Notes under the pieces: generated by a model
The model's database searches: none
Told to the model about the DNA's origin: nothing
What the model saw: only the letters and a program-made list of their open reading frames with translations
Part shown: positions 1 to 8,883 of the stretch, piece after piece
How the letters are laid out: the number at the start of each line of letters is the position of its first letter
How positions within the stretch are numbered: the first letter of the stretch is position 1
Assembly (NCBI RefSeq): GCF_030730945.1
Contig: NZ_JAVAMS010000001.1
Span: 682,001-746,000 of the forward strand
From: Aurantiacibacter poecillastricola
Lineage (GTDB): Bacteria > Pseudomonadota > Alphaproteobacteria > Sphingomonadales > Sphingomonadaceae
DNA: 64,000 bases
Reading direction: 5' to 3'
Program-made: the position numbers and the translations under genes

Positions 1-197
1 AGAAGTTTTAGCAATGTCGGGTGCGCCATAATGGCAATGGTTTCGGCAGGCGATCACCCTTCTTACTGTTCGAAGCGCCCGTAGCGAAGCCTGCGCCTGC
101 TCCGTTATTGCGCACCGGATCTCCTATTGGCTCCCACAGTAGGGGTTGGCGCCTTGGGCGTAATTACGCTTCCCCGGATCGCCGCCTTAGCTTTGAG

Positions 198-212
198 TTA
201 AGAGAGAATTAA
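198..212. promoter_or_regulatory. CtrA box, perfect TTAA-N7-TTAA
   Basis: The sequence TTAAGAGAGAATTAA is an exact match to the CtrA consensus TTAA-N7-TTAA. CtrA is the alphaproteobacterial cell-cycle and motility response regulator, and pilus genes are known members of CtrA regulons. The site lies 214 bases before the first pilus-type gene start. Confidence 0.6.
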
Positions 213-330
213 CTATTACCAACTAGAAATCCCATGCGATAATACGACAAAACCCCCGACATTATTACAATCATTTTTCGGTGTTGCGGCAGATACTTTT
301 GCGCAACTCGCGGAGTTCTCGGCGGAGTAC

Positions 331-345
331 TTAGAGTCTCGTTAA
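331..345. promoter_or_regulatory. CtrA-like box, TTAG-N7-TTAA
   Basis: TTAG, seven bases, then TTAA followed by CC gives a CtrA box with one mismatch. It lies 81 bases before the ATG at 426, a usual distance for a promoter-proximal activator site, and it is the second such site in this leader. Confidence 0.5.
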
Positions 346-425
346 CCCGTCCTGCGGCATGTTGTCCCGGTTCTTGAGCCATCGATTCGGTGACTCGAGC
401 GAGTTTGACAAGCCAGGGGGGCTGC

Positions 426-2444
426 ATGATTGCCAGAACTCATATCCTGCGTACCTCGCTTAAATGCGGCACGAGCCAGTCGCGCGGCTCGCTCTTGCGC
501 AACGAAAGCGGCAGCCTGCTGCCGATGGCGGCGGTCGGCTTCCTTGTCCTGGCGGGTATCATCGGCGGCGGCGTGGACCTGAGCCGCGCCCACAAGGCCG
601 AAAACCGGCTTCAGGCAGCGTGCGACGCGGCCGTGCTCGCCGGACGCCGGGCGGTCGGTGTCAATGGCTTCACGACTGCCGTGCAGAGCGAGGCCATGAC
701 CTACTTCGAGAACAACTTCGACGAGGAAAGCCAAGGCTCCACCAACGTTTCCTTCGTTCCGGCATCCGACGACAACGGTAACACCGTCACCGGCACGGCC
801 CAGGCCGATGTCAACACGGCGCTGATGACCATTTTCGGCGTGGATTCCATAACGGTGACGGTCGCCTGTTCGGCTTCCATGGGCGTGGGCAACAGCGATA
901 TCACCATGGTGCTCGACAGCACCGGTTCGATGGGCAACCCGCTGGAATCCGGTGGGCCGACCAAGCTGCTGATGCTCCAGGACGCGATGAAGGATTTCTA
1001 CGACACGGTGAAGACCGCCACCGCCGGCGGCAATGCCCGTGTACGCTATGCCTTCGTGCCTTACAGTTCATCCATCAATGTCGGACGCCTGCTGGAGGCG
1101 GAATGGCTTGTCGATACCATGGACATCCAGTCGCGCGAGCCGGTTTACGAAACGATCGAAACAGAAGAATTCTCTGGGTGGGACGACCCCGACTACTCCA
1201 CTTCCAGCGGCCAGAGCGATTCCTGGGTAACCGGCGAGGGTTTCCTCAACGATACCGAGTATTCACGCCGCAACGACTGCAGCCGCGATCTTCCGGACGA
1301 CACCAGCTGGACCAATAGCGGTTCGTCAGCCACGGAGGAGAACACCACGATCAACGGCCGAGGCCAGCAGGTTACCACTACCACCGAAACGCAGCGCCAG
1401 ACGCGCCGGACCTACACCTGTGTGAAGCAGCAGCGCGGTTGGGGTCGGTGGAAGACGGAGTACTACGTCCAGTATTACACCGATTACGCGCGGGACAACT
1501 ACGATTACAGCTTCGCCACCCGCGACCCCGTGATGACGGTCGTGACGACGGAGGAGTTCTCGCATTTCGCCTACAAGCAGCTCGAATACGACGTCAGCAG
1601 CTACAAGACCTTTTCCTCGGTCACTACGCCAACCGGAAATAATGGCAGCGATGTAACCTCCACCTGGGAAGGCTGCATCGAGGAGCGCGAAACGACGCCT
1701 GCGGCGAGCTTCACCTTCAATTCCAACCAAGAGCGTATCACCCCGGTCAGTGCAAACGATCTCGATATCGATTCCCTGCCCACGTCGGATAACGATACGA
1801 AATGGCGGCCGATGTGGCCGGAGGTCGCGTTCTATCGCACTGCCTGGGTAAGCACGCGCTGGGGCGGCTACTGGGACCTGACCAATGCGCATGAGACGCA
1901 GTATGGCGGCAATGCGCCGTCTTCCTGCCCGTATCGCGCCCAGTTGTTGCAGGAGATGGACGAGGACGATTTCGACGATTACGCAGATTCGCTGATCGCC
2001 GTGGGCAACACCTATCACGATCTCGGCATGATCTGGGGGGCGCGACTGAGCTCTCCGCAAGGTATCTTCGCCGACAATGTGAACCAGGCGCCGAACAATG
2101 GCGGCCATGTGGCCCGGCACCTCATCTTCATGACCGACGGCGCGATGCAGCCGAGCATCTCCATCCAGGGCTCGTACGGCATCGAGTTTCATGACCGGCG
2201 CGTGACGGCGAATGGTTCAAATCACCATTCGCGCAGGCACACGGAACGCTTCCTGGCGGTTTGCCAGGCGGTCAAGGCGAAAGGTATCCGCCTGTGGGTG
2301 ATCGCCTTCGCCACGGGGCTGACCGACGACCTGGAAACCTGCGCATCGTCCGAAAGCTCCTTCCTGGCAGAGGATGCGGACCAGCTGAACGAGGCGTTTC
2401 AGGAAATCGCCAATGAAGTGGGCGAGCTGAGGATCACGCAATGA
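426..2444 (+). CDS. TadG-like pilus assembly protein with split VWA domain
   Basis: This 672-residue protein belongs to the Tad/Flp pilus group. Residues about 31-50 form one hydrophobic segment after a short basic N-terminus, as in TadE/TadG pseudopilins. A von Willebrand A domain starts near residue 160 with the metal site D164-S-T-G-S168; its second half (an MTDG motif near 567, then an IAFA strand) comes about 330 residues later. The intervening part is rich in Tyr, Ser, Thr and Asp. The start at 426 is preferred over an in-frame ATG at 390 because AGGGGGG lies just upstream of it. The gene overlaps the next by ATGA, so translation is probably coupled. Two CtrA-like boxes precede it. Its role in pilus assembly or surface adhesion is inferred from family membership. 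Confidence 0.8.
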   Translation: MIARTHILRTSLKCGTSQSRGSLLRNESGSLLPMAAVGFLVLAGIIGGGVDLSRAHKAENRLQAACDAAVLAGRRAVGVNGFTTAVQSEAMTYFENNFDEESQGSTNVSFVPASDDNGNTVTGTAQADVNTALMTIFGVDSITVTVACSASMGVGNSDITMVLDSTGSMGNPLESGGPTKLLMLQDAMKDFYDTVKTATAGGNARVRYAFVPYSSSINVGRLLEAEWLVDTMDIQSREPVYETIETEEFSGWDDPDYSTSSGQSDSWVTGEGFLNDTEYSRRNDCSRDLPDDTSWTNSGSSATEENTTINGRGQQVTTTTETQRQTRRTYTCVKQQRGWGRWKTEYYVQYYTDYARDNYDYSFATRDPVMTVVTTEEFSHFAYKQLEYDVSSYKTFSSVTTPTGNNGSDVTSTWEGCIEERETTPAASFTFNSNQERITPVSANDLDIDSLPTSDNDTKWRPMWPEVAFYRTAWVSTRWGGYWDLTNAHETQYGGNAPSSCPYRAQLLQEMDEDDFDDYADSLIAVGNTYHDLGMIWGARLSSPQGIFADNVNQAPNNGGHVARHLIFMTDGAMQPSISIQGSYGIEFHDRRVTANGSNHHSRRHTERFLAVCQAVKAKGIRLWVIAFATGLTDDLETCASSESSFLAEDADQLNEAFQEIANEVGELRITQ

Positions 2445-3046
2445 TCCGGGTGCCGCAGCATCGAAGGCGCCTTCGCGAATGCATTGCCGACGAGCGCGGC
2501 GTGACCGTGGTCGAGTTTGCACTGGTGGCGCCCGTGTTCATCCTGCTGCTGGTGGGCACACTGGATATCGGACAGATGGTTTACGCCCAGTCGGTACTGA
2601 ATGGCGCTGTCCAGACCGCTGCACGCGGCGCGTCGCTGGAAGACGGCGATACCGCCGCGGCCGACCAGATCGTGCTGGACCGTGTGGACGGGATCATGCC
2701 CGGGGTGGAGATCGATGCCACACGCACCAGCTACTACGATTTCGCGGATATCGAGCGTCCCGAACAATGGAATGACGAGGACGACAACAATGTGTGCAAC
2801 GATGGCGAATCCTACGTGGACGAGAACTCCAACGGCCAGTGGGACGACGATATCGGCGTGTCCGGCAACGGTGGTGCGAACGACGTCGTGATCTACACGG
2901 TCACCGCCACCTACGAGCCGTTGTTCAAGGTTCCTTTCACGCCGGAGTCCTGGGCAACCCGCACGCTGGAATCGACGGCCGTGAAGAAGAACCAGCCCTT
3001 CGCGAACCAGGAAGATTATTCCTCCACAGCCGGGACCTGCAGCTGA
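2441..3046 (+). CDS. TadE-like pseudopilin
   Basis: A 201-residue protein with a basic N-terminus and one membrane segment at about residues 22-42. The sequence before it, RGVTVVEFALVAP, is the TadE hallmark: a small residue, then hydrophobics, and a glutamate about five positions on, resembling a prepilin peptidase site. The rest is an acidic extracytoplasmic domain with an Asp/Asn-rich stretch near residues 105-150. TadE proteins are minor pilins of the Tad apparatus. The start codon overlaps the stop of the preceding gene (ATGA) and the stop overlaps the next start (TGATG), so three genes form one translational unit. Confidence 0.8.
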   Translation: MIRVPQHRRRLRECIADERGVTVVEFALVAPVFILLLVGTLDIGQMVYAQSVLNGAVQTAARGASLEDGDTAAADQIVLDRVDGIMPGVEIDATRTSYYDFADIERPEQWNDEDDNNVCNDGESYVDENSNGQWDDDIGVSGNGGANDVVIYTVTATYEPLFKVPFTPESWATRTLESTAVKKNQPFANQEDYSSTAGTCS

Positions 3047-3708
3047 TGCGCCTCCAATCACTTCGCATGGCCTCCATCGGCCGGTTCAACCGCGATGACA
3101 GCGGCGTGTCGACGATCGAGTTCGCCCTTATCCTGCCGCTTTTCATCACGCTCGGGCTGACCGGGGTCGAGATCGCCTACATGTCCACCGTCAACATGCA
3201 GGTCAGCCAGACGGCGATTTCGCTTGCCGACAACGCGTCTCGTCTGGGGCAGACCGACAACAGTGCCGTCACGCCCACGGTGACCGAGGCGGACATCGAT
3301 TCGATCATGGCCGGGGCCCTGCGGCAGGGGCAGTCCTTCGACCTCGAAGAGAACGGCAGGATCATTCTCTCCAGCCTTGAATATGACGATGCCACGGGCC
3401 TGCAATACATCCACTGGCAGCGGTGCCGGGGCGATCTCGACCGGGATTCCGCCTATGGCGACGATGGCGAGAACAACGGACTGGGGGAAACGCAGATCAC
3501 GGGTGTGGGCTCTTCCGGCACGCCGATTACCGCGGCGCCGAATTCGGCGGTGATGGTGGCCGAGATCTATTACGAATACGAAGGCATCATCGGTGGCAGC
3601 ATCGGGCGCAGCGCCGAATTCCACCAGGAAGCCATCTTCGCCATACGCGACGATCGCAACCTCACTCCCGGCGTGACCGGGGTGGGAGGCGATTCCGACT
3701 GCTCGTGA
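3046..3708 (+). CDS. TadE/TadG-like pseudopilin
   Basis: The 220-residue product repeats the plan of its upstream neighbour: basic N-terminus, DDSGVSTIEFALILP (prepilin-like site with Glu25), one membrane helix at about 22-43, then a soluble domain. The reading frame is open further upstream, but the ATG at 3046 overlaps the previous stop and begins the recognisable domain, so it is chosen. It is probably a minor pilin assembled with the other TadE/TadG-like products of this operon. Confidence 0.78.
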   Translation: MRLQSLRMASIGRFNRDDSGVSTIEFALILPLFITLGLTGVEIAYMSTVNMQVSQTAISLADNASRLGQTDNSAVTPTVTEADIDSIMAGALRQGQSFDLEENGRIILSSLEYDDATGLQYIHWQRCRGDLDRDSAYGDDGENNGLGETQITGVGSSGTPITAAPNSAVMVAEIYYEYEGIIGGSIGRSAEFHQEAIFAIRDDRNLTPGVTGVGGDSDCS

Positions 3709-3752
3709 CATCGGGTGCTTTTGCGTTTGCCAAGGCTATCGGGGACAAGGAC

Positions 3753-4094
3753 ATGAACACGCGCTTTGCTTTGACACTGATGATCGGCATCGTCCTGCTG
3801 GTCGGTTTCACGATGGAAGAGGGCGGAACCCTCGACAAGGTCGCGCGCGGCAACAGGGAGATCGCGCAGGCCGACGTGGCGGGCGAAGAGCGCGCGGCAC
3901 CGGTCGTCCGCGCCGCCGCGGTCACGCCGAACCCGCAAGCAGGGTCCGATAGCTGGAACTGGTTCAACGAGGCCGAGCCGACCGAACCCGCGGTAGTGCC
4001 ATCGCGCCCTGCGACGCGTAGCCAGGCATCATCGCCTTCTTCCCCTGCCGAGGAAGGTGCACTCGCACGGCACCGGCACAATCTGGAGGAATAG
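3753..4094 (+). CDS. Small membrane-anchored or secreted protein of the pilus operon
   Basis: No family is recognised. The 113-residue product starts with a hydrophobic stretch at about residues 5-22 (signal peptide or anchor), followed by a hydrophilic tail rich in Ala, Pro, Glu and Ser without cysteines. The ATG at 3753 follows a GGGGACAAGG ribosome site; the frame is open upstream but that part overlaps the preceding gene and looks non-coding. It lies 44 bases after the third pilus gene on the same strand and may be cotranscribed. Function unknown. Confidence 0.55.
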   Translation: MNTRFALTLMIGIVLLVGFTMEEGGTLDKVARGNREIAQADVAGEERAAPVVRAAAVTPNPQAGSDSWNWFNEAEPTEPAVVPSRPATRSQASSPSSPAEEGALARHRHNLEE

Positions 4095-4098
4095 CCCT

Positions 4099-5316
4099 CT
4101 AGCGAGAAGTCTGTTCGCCCTCGCCCCAGCCTTCCTGCAGGAATTGCAGGGCGCAGCCCGCCAGGAAAGCCGATCCGCGCGGCATCACGCTTTCATCGAG
4201 CACCATGCGGCTGGAATGGAGGCCGCAGCACCCCTGCCAGTCCACGCCCTCCGCTGCCGCGCCCAGGAAGAACATTGCGCCCGGCACTTTCTCCAGCACG
4301 TATGAGAAATCTTCCGCGCCCATGGTGGGGGCGGGACGGCTAAGCCAGGCTTCTGCGCCGCCCAGGCCGCGCGCGACCTGCTCGCCCAGCGCCACTGCGC
4401 GGGCATCGTTGATCGTGGCGGGAAAGCCGTCGATGAAGGTGACGTCCGCTTCGCAGCCATGCGCGCGGGCGACATTCTCGGCGACGCGGACGATCCCCTC
4501 GCGCACGGCGGCGCGGCGCTCTGCCGACAGGGTGCGGATGGTGCCCATCATCTCGACCGCGTCGGGAATGACATTGTGCGCGGTGCCGCCATCGATCTTG
4601 GTGATCGAAACCACCGTCGCCTCGGCCGCGTTCAGGCGGCGCGTCACCATTGCCTGCAGCGCCAGCACGATCTCTGCGGCGACCGGCACAGGATCGACCG
4701 AATCATAGGGCATGGAGGCATGGCCGCCCGATCCGCGCACGGTAATCTCCAGCTGGTCGGCCGAAGCGAGCATCGGGCCGGTGCGCCCCTCGATGCGCCC
4801 ATGCGGGGCATTGGGCCAGACATGCAGGGCAAAGGCCGCGTCGGGCAGGGGATCGAGCAGACCGTCCTCCAGCATGTGTCGCGCACCGTGATAGCCTTCC
4901 TCGCCAGGCTGGAACATGAAATGTACTTCGCCCGCAATATCGGCCTGCCGTGCAGTCAGCACCTTCGCTGCGCCCGCCAGCATGGCCGTGTGCGCGTCGT
5001 GGCCGCAGGCATGCATCCGCCCCTCGATGGTGGAAGCGAAGTCGAGACCCGAATGCTCAGCCATGGGCAGCGCGTCCATGTCGCCCCGCAGCAGCACGCG
5101 CCGGCCCTCTTGCGCACCTTTGAGCACTGCCACCGCCCCGGTGCAGGACGAACCTTCGCGCCATTCCAGCGGCAGCCCGGCGAGCGCCTCGCGCACCTTG
5201 GCGAGCGTTTTGGGCGTCACGAGGCCCAGTTCGGGCTCTGCATGGATGGCGCGGCGCAGAGCGACGATGGACTTTTCATGGTCACGCGCGGCGGAGAGGA
5301 GGGCTTCGGTCAGCAT
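4099..5316 (-). CDS. M20 family amidohydrolase (hippurate hydrolase-like)
   Basis: This 405-residue enzyme matches the M20D amidohydrolases that cleave N-acyl amino acids or amino-acid conjugates. GDMDALP (78-84) and HACGHDAHTAM (102-112) carry the metal ligands, GEEG near 150 supplies the general base and further ligand, and a MGAEDFSY motif near residue 350 is also typical. There is no signal peptide, so it is cytoplasmic. It is convergent with the pilus operon (4-base gap) and stands alone. The natural substrate cannot be told from sequence. Confidence 0.88.
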   Translation of the reverse strand: MLTEALLSAARDHEKSIVALRRAIHAEPELGLVTPKTLAKVREALAGLPLEWREGSSCTGAVAVLKGAQEGRRVLLRGDMDALPMAEHSGLDFASTIEGRMHACGHDAHTAMLAGAAKVLTARQADIAGEVHFMFQPGEEGYHGARHMLEDGLLDPLPDAAFALHVWPNAPHGRIEGRTGPMLASADQLEITVRGSGGHASMPYDSVDPVPVAAEIVLALQAMVTRRLNAAEATVVSITKIDGGTAHNVIPDAVEMMGTIRTLSAERRAAVREGIVRVAENVARAHGCEADVTFIDGFPATINDARAVALGEQVARGLGGAEAWLSRPAPTMGAEDFSYVLEKVPGAMFFLGAAAEGVDWQGCCGLHSSRMVLDESVMPRGSAFLAGCALQFLQEGWGEGEQTSR

Positions 5317-5559
5317 TGCGGTTCCCCGATCAGGCAGGTTGGCGGCACGGTCGCAGCCGAGCCAAGCTTGTAAGTTCCATCCGGTAACCTATTTCGCGGG
5401 GAATGGAATTGTAACCCTTCCGGGTGCCCGTCGAACGGAATACGATGCCGCAGCAGATGTTGCACATTGGCGATACCCATGTTGCATTTTTGCTATACGC
5501 GCGTGCCGCCCGGAAATGTAATGTAGCATTTGGTGCGAGAACGAGACTAAGGCGGGCAC

Positions 5560-6603
5560 GTGATGCACGGATCCATCCACCTATTCGACCGGCTGCCGCA
5601 AGTCGACGCCCTGCCGCGCCCTGCACCGCGCGCGGCGAACGACCGCACCGTGTCGCCCGTGCGTAGCAAGCCGCTCGTCGGACTGATCCGCAACGATCGC
5701 AGCCACCGCAACATGGCGCAGGCCCATGGAGACCGGCATGACGACAATATCGTGCTGGCAACACCGCGCCGTCGCAGCGAGCTGGCGGATATTCTCTCCG
5801 ACTTCGCCCAGCGCGGTGTAGACTGCATCGCCATTGATGGCGGCGATGGCACGGTGCGCGACGTTCTCACCTGCGGCGCGGGCGTGTTCGGCGAAAGCTG
5901 GCCGCCGCTGATCGTGCTTCCCCATGGCAAGACCAATGCGCTGGCCATCGATCTCGGCATCCCGTCCGACTGGACGCTGGACGATGCGCTTGTCGCCATG
6001 CAGCGCACGGTGCCTGCCCGGCGTCAGCCGCTGGTGGTCCGGCAGCGCGGCAATGCGCGGGCGCAGGTGCACGGCTTCGTGCTGGGTGCAGGTGCGTATA
6101 ACCGCGCCATCAACCTTGGGCAGCGCAGCCACGATCTTGGCGCCTTCGATTCCGCCGTGGTCTTCATCACCGCCTTGTGGAGCGTGGCGCAGGCCGTGCT
6201 GGGACGCAGCGGCAACCCCTGGCGCGAGGGCACCCGCATGCGCCTGCGCGGTCCCACGGGGAAGGATCTGCCGCATCGCGGGGGCCTGCCTGAAGACGAG
6301 CGCTACATGCTGTTCGCCACCACGCTGGGCTCGCTGCCCGCCGGCCTGAACCCCTTTCGGGGAATCAGCCAGGTGCTGAAAGTTGCCGTGCTCGACAGTG
6401 CGCGGCGCGGGCTGCTGCTGCGGCTGGGATCGATCCTGCGCGGCCGGGCGGGAGAGAAAACCCGCGCGATGGGCTATCACGCCTTCGGGGAAGAGGCGCT
6501 GGACATGGAAATCGGCGATGCCTTCATCATCGATGGAGAGGCCTTTCCCGCCGGTCGTTACCGGATCAGCGCCGGTCCCAAGCTGCGCTTCGTCGTTCCG
6601 TGA
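5560..6603 (+). CDS. Diacylglycerol kinase family lipid kinase
   Basis: A 347-residue protein with the DAGK catalytic domain: IRNDRSHRN at 43-51 in the place of the usual NPxSG loop, the nucleotide loop GGDGTV (94-99), LPHGKTNALA near 123 in the place of LPxGTxN, and a C-terminal IDGE. Members phosphorylate diacylglycerol or sphingoid-type lipids with ATP at the inner membrane. Start: GTG 5560 or the adjacent ATG 5563, both 7-10 bases after AAGG. The stop overlaps the GTG of the next gene, a Tam41-like protein, so the pair may make phosphatidate and then CDP-lipid. The lipid substrate is not certain. Confidence 0.8.
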   Translation: MMHGSIHLFDRLPQVDALPRPAPRAANDRTVSPVRSKPLVGLIRNDRSHRNMAQAHGDRHDDNIVLATPRRRSELADILSDFAQRGVDCIAIDGGDGTVRDVLTCGAGVFGESWPPLIVLPHGKTNALAIDLGIPSDWTLDDALVAMQRTVPARRQPLVVRQRGNARAQVHGFVLGAGAYNRAINLGQRSHDLGAFDSAVVFITALWSVAQAVLGRSGNPWREGTRMRLRGPTGKDLPHRGGLPEDERYMLFATTLGSLPAGLNPFRGISQVLKVAVLDSARRGLLLRLGSILRGRAGEKTRAMGYHAFGEEALDMEIGDAFIIDGEAFPAGRYRISAGPKLRFVVP

Positions 6604-7487
6604 CCTTGCGCGCGCGTGTCCGCGCCGCGCTAGCCCGCACCGTCGATCCTGCGGTCACCGCCTTTGCCGCGCATCTAGGTGACGAGGCTGGCGCGCTGGC
6701 GGTGCTGTTCTACGGCTCCAACCTGCGCACCGGCTCGCGCGAGGGGGTGCTCGATTTCTACGTGCTGACCGAGGGGGAGGCGGAGAAGGGGCTCTGGCCG
6801 CGCGTTTCCTACCGCGAATGGCAGCATGAGGGCGAGACGCTGCGGGCAAAGATCGCCACCATGACGCTCGCCAAATTCCATCAGGCGGCCCGCGGCGATA
6901 CTCTCGACACCACCATCTGGGCGCGTTTCGTCCAGCCGAGCGCGCTCGCGTGGAGCAGGGACGATACGGCAGGCGTGCAGGTGCAGGCGGCGATCGAGGC
7001 TGCTGCCATCACTGCTGCAAGGCTCGCCGTGGCGGTCGGGCCTGGAAGCGGGGTGGAGGCCGACTACTGGCGCGCGCTGTTCCGCTCCACCTACCGCGCC
7101 GAGCTGCGGGTCGAAAAGCCGGGGCGCGAGAACTCGATCATCGAGCTCAACGCCGAACACTTCGACGGATTGCTGCCTGCAGCGCTTGCGGCGGCGCGGA
7201 TACCCTTCGGCGTGGATGGCGATATCCTGACCCCGCGCCTTACCGTTGCCGAGCGCGATGCCATTCTCGAATGGTGGCGCAAGCGGCGGCGCATGGGCAA
7301 GCCTCTCAATGTCGCGCGGCTGCTGCGCGCCACCCGCACTTTCGACGGCGCGGCCCGTTATGCCGCCTGGAAGGTGGAGCGGCACACCGGCATTGCGGTG
7401 GAGCTTACGCCGTGGCGGGAGCGGCACCCGATCCTCGCCGCGCCCTCCGTCCTGTGGAAGATCGCGCGCGAGAAGCGCCGCTCCTGA
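6600..7487 (+). CDS. Putative Tam41-like phosphatidate cytidylyltransferase
   Basis: 295 residues, GTG start overlapping the previous stop. By eye the layout follows mitochondrial Tam41, which makes CDP-diacylglycerol from phosphatidate and CTP: a YGS turn at 38-40, then VLDFYVL with Asp52 (nucleotidyltransferase core), a segment LRAKIATM followed by a FVQPSALAWSRDD block (Tam41: GRLQKPV-L-DD), a helix before DYWRALFRSTYRAELRVE (Tam41: GLSYSGDFRM-GE), and N-SIIELN. No signal peptide or obvious membrane helix. Coupling to a lipid kinase fits phosphatidate as substrate. The assignment comes from remembered motif order, not an alignment; another nucleotidyltransferase-fold protein is the main alternative. 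Confidence 0.55.
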   Translation: MTLRARVRAALARTVDPAVTAFAAHLGDEAGALAVLFYGSNLRTGSREGVLDFYVLTEGEAEKGLWPRVSYREWQHEGETLRAKIATMTLAKFHQAARGDTLDTTIWARFVQPSALAWSRDDTAGVQVQAAIEAAAITAARLAVAVGPGSGVEADYWRALFRSTYRAELRVEKPGRENSIIELNAEHFDGLLPAALAAARIPFGVDGDILTPRLTVAERDAILEWWRKRRRMGKPLNVARLLRATRTFDGAARYAAWKVERHTGIAVELTPWRERHPILAAPSVLWKIAREKRRS

Positions 7488-7497
7488 ACGTCACGTC

Positions 7498-7989
7498 CTA
7501 GAGATAGCGCATGCGGATCGTCATCGGCAGCACTTCGCGGCCAATGGAAAAGCGCGTCTTGTCCACTCCCGGCTTGCCGAGGTTGAAGATGTTGATGCTG
7601 GGGTTGCCGGACATGCCGCCGCCGTCGCTGGTAATGTCGGTTCGACCGTTGCCGTTCTTGTCGTGACGGATGGCAATGGCGTATTCGCCGGGCGAGGGCA
7701 CGGGGATGCAGACCTGCATCGTGCCGTTGCGCGCCGGCAGTTCGATCCGGTTGATCCAGCGACCGGTTTCCAGCCAGTCGCGCTGCGTTCCGCGATAGAG
7801 CTGGAAGCGCATCGTGCCCTGCGAACCTTCGATATTGACGACCTGCAGCCACACGGCAGGGCCGTTGCCCCGGCAGGGGGCGACCGAGTGAGTGATTTCG
7901 TTCCGATACTGCGCCTGGGCAGGGGCCGACAGGCCAAGCGCCGCGATCGCCATGGCGACGAGGCGAAGTACCGATATCCTATTCGTCAA
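7498..7989 (-). CDS. Exported DUF2141 protein
   Basis: A DUF2141 family protein with an N-terminal signal peptide ending in APAQA and a mature part of about 138 residues; function unknown in the family. The mature domain has the typical G-Y-A-hydrophobic-RHDKNGNG segment and an internal Asp/Gly-rich turn. I place the start at the TTG at 7989, which is eight bases after AGGGGA and gives a clean signal peptide (MTNRISVLRL...). The in-frame ATG at 8037 lacks a ribosome site and would add 16 residues before the signal peptide. It ends 10 bases from the Tam41-like gene, convergently. Confidence 0.75.
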   Translation of the reverse strand: MTNRISVLRLVAMAIAALGLSAPAQAQYRNEITHSVAPCRGNGPAVWLQVVNIEGSQGTMRFQLYRGTQRDWLETGRWINRIELPARNGTMQVCIPVPSPGEYAIAIRHDKNGNGRTDITSDGGGMSGNPSINIFNLGKPGVDKTRFSIGREVLPMTIRMRYL

Positions 7990-8205
7990 AGTCAAATCCC
8001 CTGAACGGAAGAACGAGAGTAAAGTCTTTACGGACATATCGCGATCCGGTGAGGAAGCGAATTGCCGTGGTTATCCAGCCATTTGTGCACTGCCCACTGA
8101 ACCCGTGCTTAAGCGTTCTCCCCACAAACTGCGTGGCGAACCTTGCGGCGCCGGTGGAAAACACGGGTTTGCCAGCTTGTTAGGCGATTCGCGCAAGTTT
8201 ATCGC

Positions 8206-8883
8206 ATGACCCCAACTATGGCCCCGCCCCTGATTTCACCATCGATCCTTTCCGCCGACTTCGCGAAGCTGGGCGAGGAAGTGCGCGCGATCGACGAAGC
8301 CGGCTGCGACTGGATCCACGTGGATGTGATGGACGGGCATTACGTGCCCAATCTCACCATTGGCCCGGCCGTTGTAAAGGCGCTGCGTCCGCATTCCGGC
8401 AAGCCGTTCGACGTGCACCTGATGGTTTCTCCGGTCGATCTGTGGATCGAGCAGTTCGCCGATGCCGGGGCTGACATCATTACCGTTCACCCCGAGGCTG
8501 GCCCGCACGTCCATCGCAGCGTGCAGGCGATCCGCGCAGCGGGGTGCAAGGCCGGCATTTCCCTCAATCCGGCGACGCCTGCAAAGATGCTCGACTATCT
8601 GCTCGAGGAGATCGACCTGGTGCTGATCATGAGCGTCAATCCCGGTTTTGGCGGGCAGAGTTTCATCTCCTCGCAATTGCGCAAGATCGAGGCCGTTCGA
8701 AAGCAGATCGACAAGCAGGGGCTGGACGTCATGATCGAGGTCGATGGCGGGGTCAACGCGGAGACCGCGCCGCAATGCGTGGATGCAGGCGCGGATGTGC
8801 TGGTGGCAGGGTCCGCCACCTTCAAGGGCGGGCCGGATGCCTATGCGGCGAACATAGCCGCGCTCAAGGGAGGAGCCCGGTGA
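8206..8883 (+). CDS. rpe: Ribulose-phosphate 3-epimerase
   Basis: The 225-residue TIM-barrel enzyme interconverts D-ribulose 5-phosphate and D-xylulose 5-phosphate in the pentose phosphate pathway, in the cytoplasm. Recognisable parts: [10 protein letters not shown] at the N-terminus, [12 protein letters not shown] with the metal-binding His and catalytic Asp, [17 protein letters not shown], and EVDGGVN with the second catalytic Asp. Start is ATG 8206 (or 8218, four codons on). The TGA overlaps the GTG of the heparinase-family gene downstream, suggesting coupled translation. Confidence 0.95.
   Translation: MTPTMAPPLISPSILSADFAKLGEEVRAIDEAGCDWIHVDVMDGHYVPNLTIGPAVVKALRPHSGKPFDVHLMVSPVDLWIEQFADAGADIITVHPEAGPHVHRSVQAIRAAGCKAGISLNPATPAKMLDYLLEEIDLVLIMSVNPGFGGQSFISSQLRKIEAVRKQIDKQGLDVMIEVDGGVNAETAPQCVDAGADVLVAGSATFKGGPDAYAANIAALKGGAR

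Larger units (their letters stand above)
1..425. other. Gene-free leader region upstream of the pilus genes
   Basis: No open frame here has a recognisable protein product. The 63-codon frame at 21-212 has no usable ribosome site and an arginine- and proline-rich translation typical of a chance frame. The stretch is visibly more AT-rich than the coding DNA that follows, and it holds two CtrA-like boxes (198-212 and 331-345), which are listed separately. It probably contains the promoter of the Tad-type genes that start at 426. What lies left of position 1 is unknown. Confidence 0.6.

Noticed and set aside
21..212. Possible 63-residue gene in the leader
   Set aside because: No ribosome site, atypical composition, and overlap with a perfect CtrA box; better read as regulatory DNA.
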